Source: Oceanibium sediminis (GTDB taxonomy: Bacteria; Pseudomonadota; Alphaproteobacteria; Rhodobacterales; Rhodobacteraceae). From it: a stretch of 64,000 bases of DNA. Positions 62,691 to 64,000 of the stretch are shown piece after piece. The position numbers and the translations under genes were made by a program. The DNA lies in the NCBI RefSeq assembly GCF_003265325.1, contig NZ_QGNX01000001.1, positions 806,001-870,000 on the forward strand, in the 5' to 3' direction. How positions within the stretch are numbered: the first letter of the stretch is position 1; each line of letters starts with the position of its first letter. Under the pieces are notes generated by a model. That model was not told the origin of the DNA, searched no databases, and saw nothing but the letters and a program-made list of their open reading frames with translations.

Positions 62691-63842
62691 TCAGGCCCAC
62701 TCGGCGATGGCTTTTTCCCAGACGTAGTTCAGGGTCGGGGATTGCTGGTCAGCATTGATCGACTGAACCCCGAGGTCACTGGTGCCCGTGGTCGCCGTCT
62801 GCCGGTTGGTGACCAGGTCGAACATCGTTTCGGGCCGGAAATCGCCGCTGAAGGCGGGGCCGTCGAATGCCCACGCGGTGTAGCTGGCGGTCATCGGCGG
62901 CATGGAGGGTTTCGCCGAAGCGCGGGCGACGAAATACGCGCCCAGCGTCATGCCGAGGCTGGCCCCCGCCGCGCTGTCCACGGGGAAATGCACCCCGGCG
63001 ACGGTGCGGTTCACGGCGATGCGCGCAGCAAGGCGGAAGAACTGCGCGCGCCAGCTGACATCGGCATAGACCGGGTTGCCAGACGCCTCCAGCACGTGGT
63101 CCAGAACCATGGCGACGATATGCGCCTCCGTCGCGTGACCAGAGGGCAGGGTGCCGTGCTGGGGCGTGGGAATGATCGCCTGCATCTGGGGCGAGAATTC
63201 CACCGGCCGCCGGCATGCCAGCGCGTTCTTGAACTGCATCTCGGTGAAATGCGCCAGGTGCAGCGCGGCCAGCACCAGCTGGTAGGTATAGGGCGTGCGC
63301 CCCGGATCGAGGAAGGCGATGGAGCCGAAGAAGGCGGTCGGCAGGTCGAGCTGGGCCTCGATCTCGATCCAGCGGTCGTTGCGCAGGTCGGCGTAGTTGT
63401 CGATGTACTCAAGCTGGTCGCGGAACTGGTCCTCGCTCGGGCGAGTCATCTTCATCAACGGGTGATAGGTTGCGGTCGGCGCCGCCGCGCCAGAGGTCTG
63501 CCCGTTGGTTTCCAGGTGCCACGCCTGCGCGGTATCGCCGTCCATCGTGAAGCCGATCCGAGACACCAGCTCATAGGTCAGCAGGCTTTCGCGCACCTGC
63601 GCGCCCCAGAGCTTGAAGTTCTGCGGATCGTCTGTGGGCAGCGGCGCCGGTACCTGCGCGGGCGGGGCATAGGCCCCAACGATGCCGTCACGGTTGGTGA
63701 TCAGCGCGGGCGCGACATAGGGCGCGACGGGAAGGCCGCCGTAGGCCGAATAAGCGGAATACGCGCTGTAGGCCGAGTATGCGCTGTAGGCTGAATAAGC
63801 GGAATACGCGCTGTAGGCGGATTGGGGCTTCACTCTGGTCAT
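62691..63842 (-). CDS. PAP2/vanadium-haloperoxidase-fold protein with Ser-Ala-Tyr repeat tail
   Basis: Seen: 383 residues. The phosphate/vanadate site is complete: KX6RP (FKNALACRRPVE, near 205), PSGH (LPSGHATEAH, near 231) and NRX5HX3D (NRTVAGVHFPVD, near 280) with Asn in place of the usual Ser. Before it is a run of nine SAY tripeptides (residues 8-34) and a Pro-rich linker. No signal peptide. Known: the fold covers acid phosphatases and vanadium haloperoxidases; PSGHAT favours the latter slightly. ATG at 63842 with GAGGA. Inferred: oxidises halide or removes phosphate; role of the Tyr tail unknown. Confidence 0.8.
   Translation of the reverse strand: MTRVKPQSAYSAYSAYSAYSAYSAYSAYSAYSAYGGLPVAPYVAPALITNRDGIVGAYAPPAQVPAPLPTDDPQNFKLWGAQVRESLLTYELVSRIGFTMDGDTAQAWHLETNGQTSGAAAPTATYHPLMKMTRPSEDQFRDQLEYIDNYADLRNDRWIEIEAQLDLPTAFFGSIAFLDPGRTPYTYQLVLAALHLAHFTEMQFKNALACRRPVEFSPQMQAIIPTPQHGTLPSGHATEAHIVAMVLDHVLEASGNPVYADVSWRAQFFRLAARIAVNRTVAGVHFPVDSAAGASLGMTLGAYFVARASAKPSMPPMTASYTAWAFDGPAFSGDFRPETMFDLVTNRQTATTGTSDLGVQSINADQQSPTLNYVWEKAIAEWA
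63741..63821 (-). repeat. 81-base tandem repeat encoding nine Ser-Ala-Tyr units
   Basis: Nine 9-base units. Codons vary (AGC/TCC/TCA/TCG for Ser), but a block of three units and its flanks recur 45 bases apart (from 63741 and 63786), indicating a recent internal duplication. Copy number may vary between strains. Confidence 0.9.
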
Positions 63843-63888
63843 CACTTGTTCCTCGGCTGTTAATCTACAATCATGACGTTTTGAAACT

Positions 63889-64000
63889 TCAGCTGGGCAC
63901 CCCTGCCGCGCGCAGGATCTCGGCGATCTTCTTGCCCATCTTGTAATTTGCCGCCGGGTTCTGCCGCTCCCACTTGGTGACGGTCAGTTCCGGCTCCAGG
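63889..64000 (-). CDS. C-terminal end of an unrecognised gene (5' part outside window)
   Basis: Seen: 36 codons and a TGA stop at 63891-63889, ending in TVTKWERQNPAANYKMGKKI then AEILRAAGVPS. The tail is basic and helical in character. Too short to assign. It is on the same strand as the haloperoxidase-like and peptidase genes, 46 bases upstream, so the three may be co-transcribed. Confidence 0.55.
   Translation of the reverse strand, partial: LEPELTVTKWERQNPAANYKMGKKIAEILRAAGVPS

Noticed and set aside
63741-63821. CRISPR-like or non-coding repeat
   Set aside because: Units are 9 bases, keep the reading frame and encode SAY; no spacers are present. No CRISPR array was seen anywhere in the window.

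Overview
The window looks like chromosomal DNA from a marine-type alphaproteobacterium of the Rhodobacteraceae (Roseobacter group). The evidence is high GC with strong third-position bias, a yjbF/yjbH pair, an IalB-family protein, a near-consensus FnrL box, a DUF2189 gene, the kdsD-lptCAB-hpf-ptsN order, and glycosyltransferases typical of this group. No species can be named from the sequence alone.

Region 1 (1-12943) is a catabolic island. An FCD-type GntR regulator (6238-6891) sits between two divergent blocks. The left block encodes a tripartite tricarboxylate transporter (TctC, TctB, TctA), an FAD-dependent fumarate-reductase-like dehydrogenase, an SDR and an isocitrate-lyase-superfamily lyase. 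The right block is a tightly coupled operon: divergent aconitase, SnoaL-like protein, hydantoinase-like cyclic amidohydrolase, isochorismatase-fold amidohydrolase and dienelactone-hydrolase-like enzyme. A palindrome, AGTGTTGACACT or a close variant, lies in every divergent promoter region of the island, so one regulator probably controls the whole set. The enzymes suggest import of an unusual di- or tricarboxylate, or its cyclic imide/amide, followed by ring opening, deamidation, desaturation or hydration, and carbon-carbon cleavage. The substrate is unknown. This is the best candidate here for an undescribed system.

Region 2 (13171-25794) is mostly core: tRNA-Pro(CGG), leuB, leuD and leuC (with a secreted EEP-fold protein and a membrane protein between leuB and leuD), a large MscS channel, a Rhizobium-type asparaginase coupled to an ECF sigma factor, an IalB-family protein, rlmN and a DUF2189 membrane protein with an upstream FnrL box. 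Region 3 (25850-35497) is envelope-related: two L,D-transpeptidase-like lipoproteins flanking a CAP-domain lipoprotein, a small membrane protein with its own terminator, yjbF/yjbH, an SDR, queG, a GST, mtgA and a methyltransferase.

Region 4 (35620-45592) holds glutamate synthase with gltD and gltB separated by a lipoprotein and an alpha/beta hydrolase, then uppP, an NDUFA9-like SDR and tRNA-Leu(CAG). Region 5 (45670-50563) is the LPS-transport and Kdo cluster rnd-kdsD-lptC-lptA-lptB followed by hpf and ptsN. Region 6 (50571-60493) is surface-polysaccharide synthesis: galU, galE, four glycosyltransferases, kdsB, cysQ and a KpsM-like permease without its ATPase. Region 7 (60524-64000) is an accessory trio on the minus strand: a subtilase, a PAP2/vanadium-haloperoxidase-fold protein with nine N-terminal Ser-Ala-Tyr repeats, and the tail of an unrecognised gene.

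Domain and family assignments come from reading motifs by eye; no database search was run.
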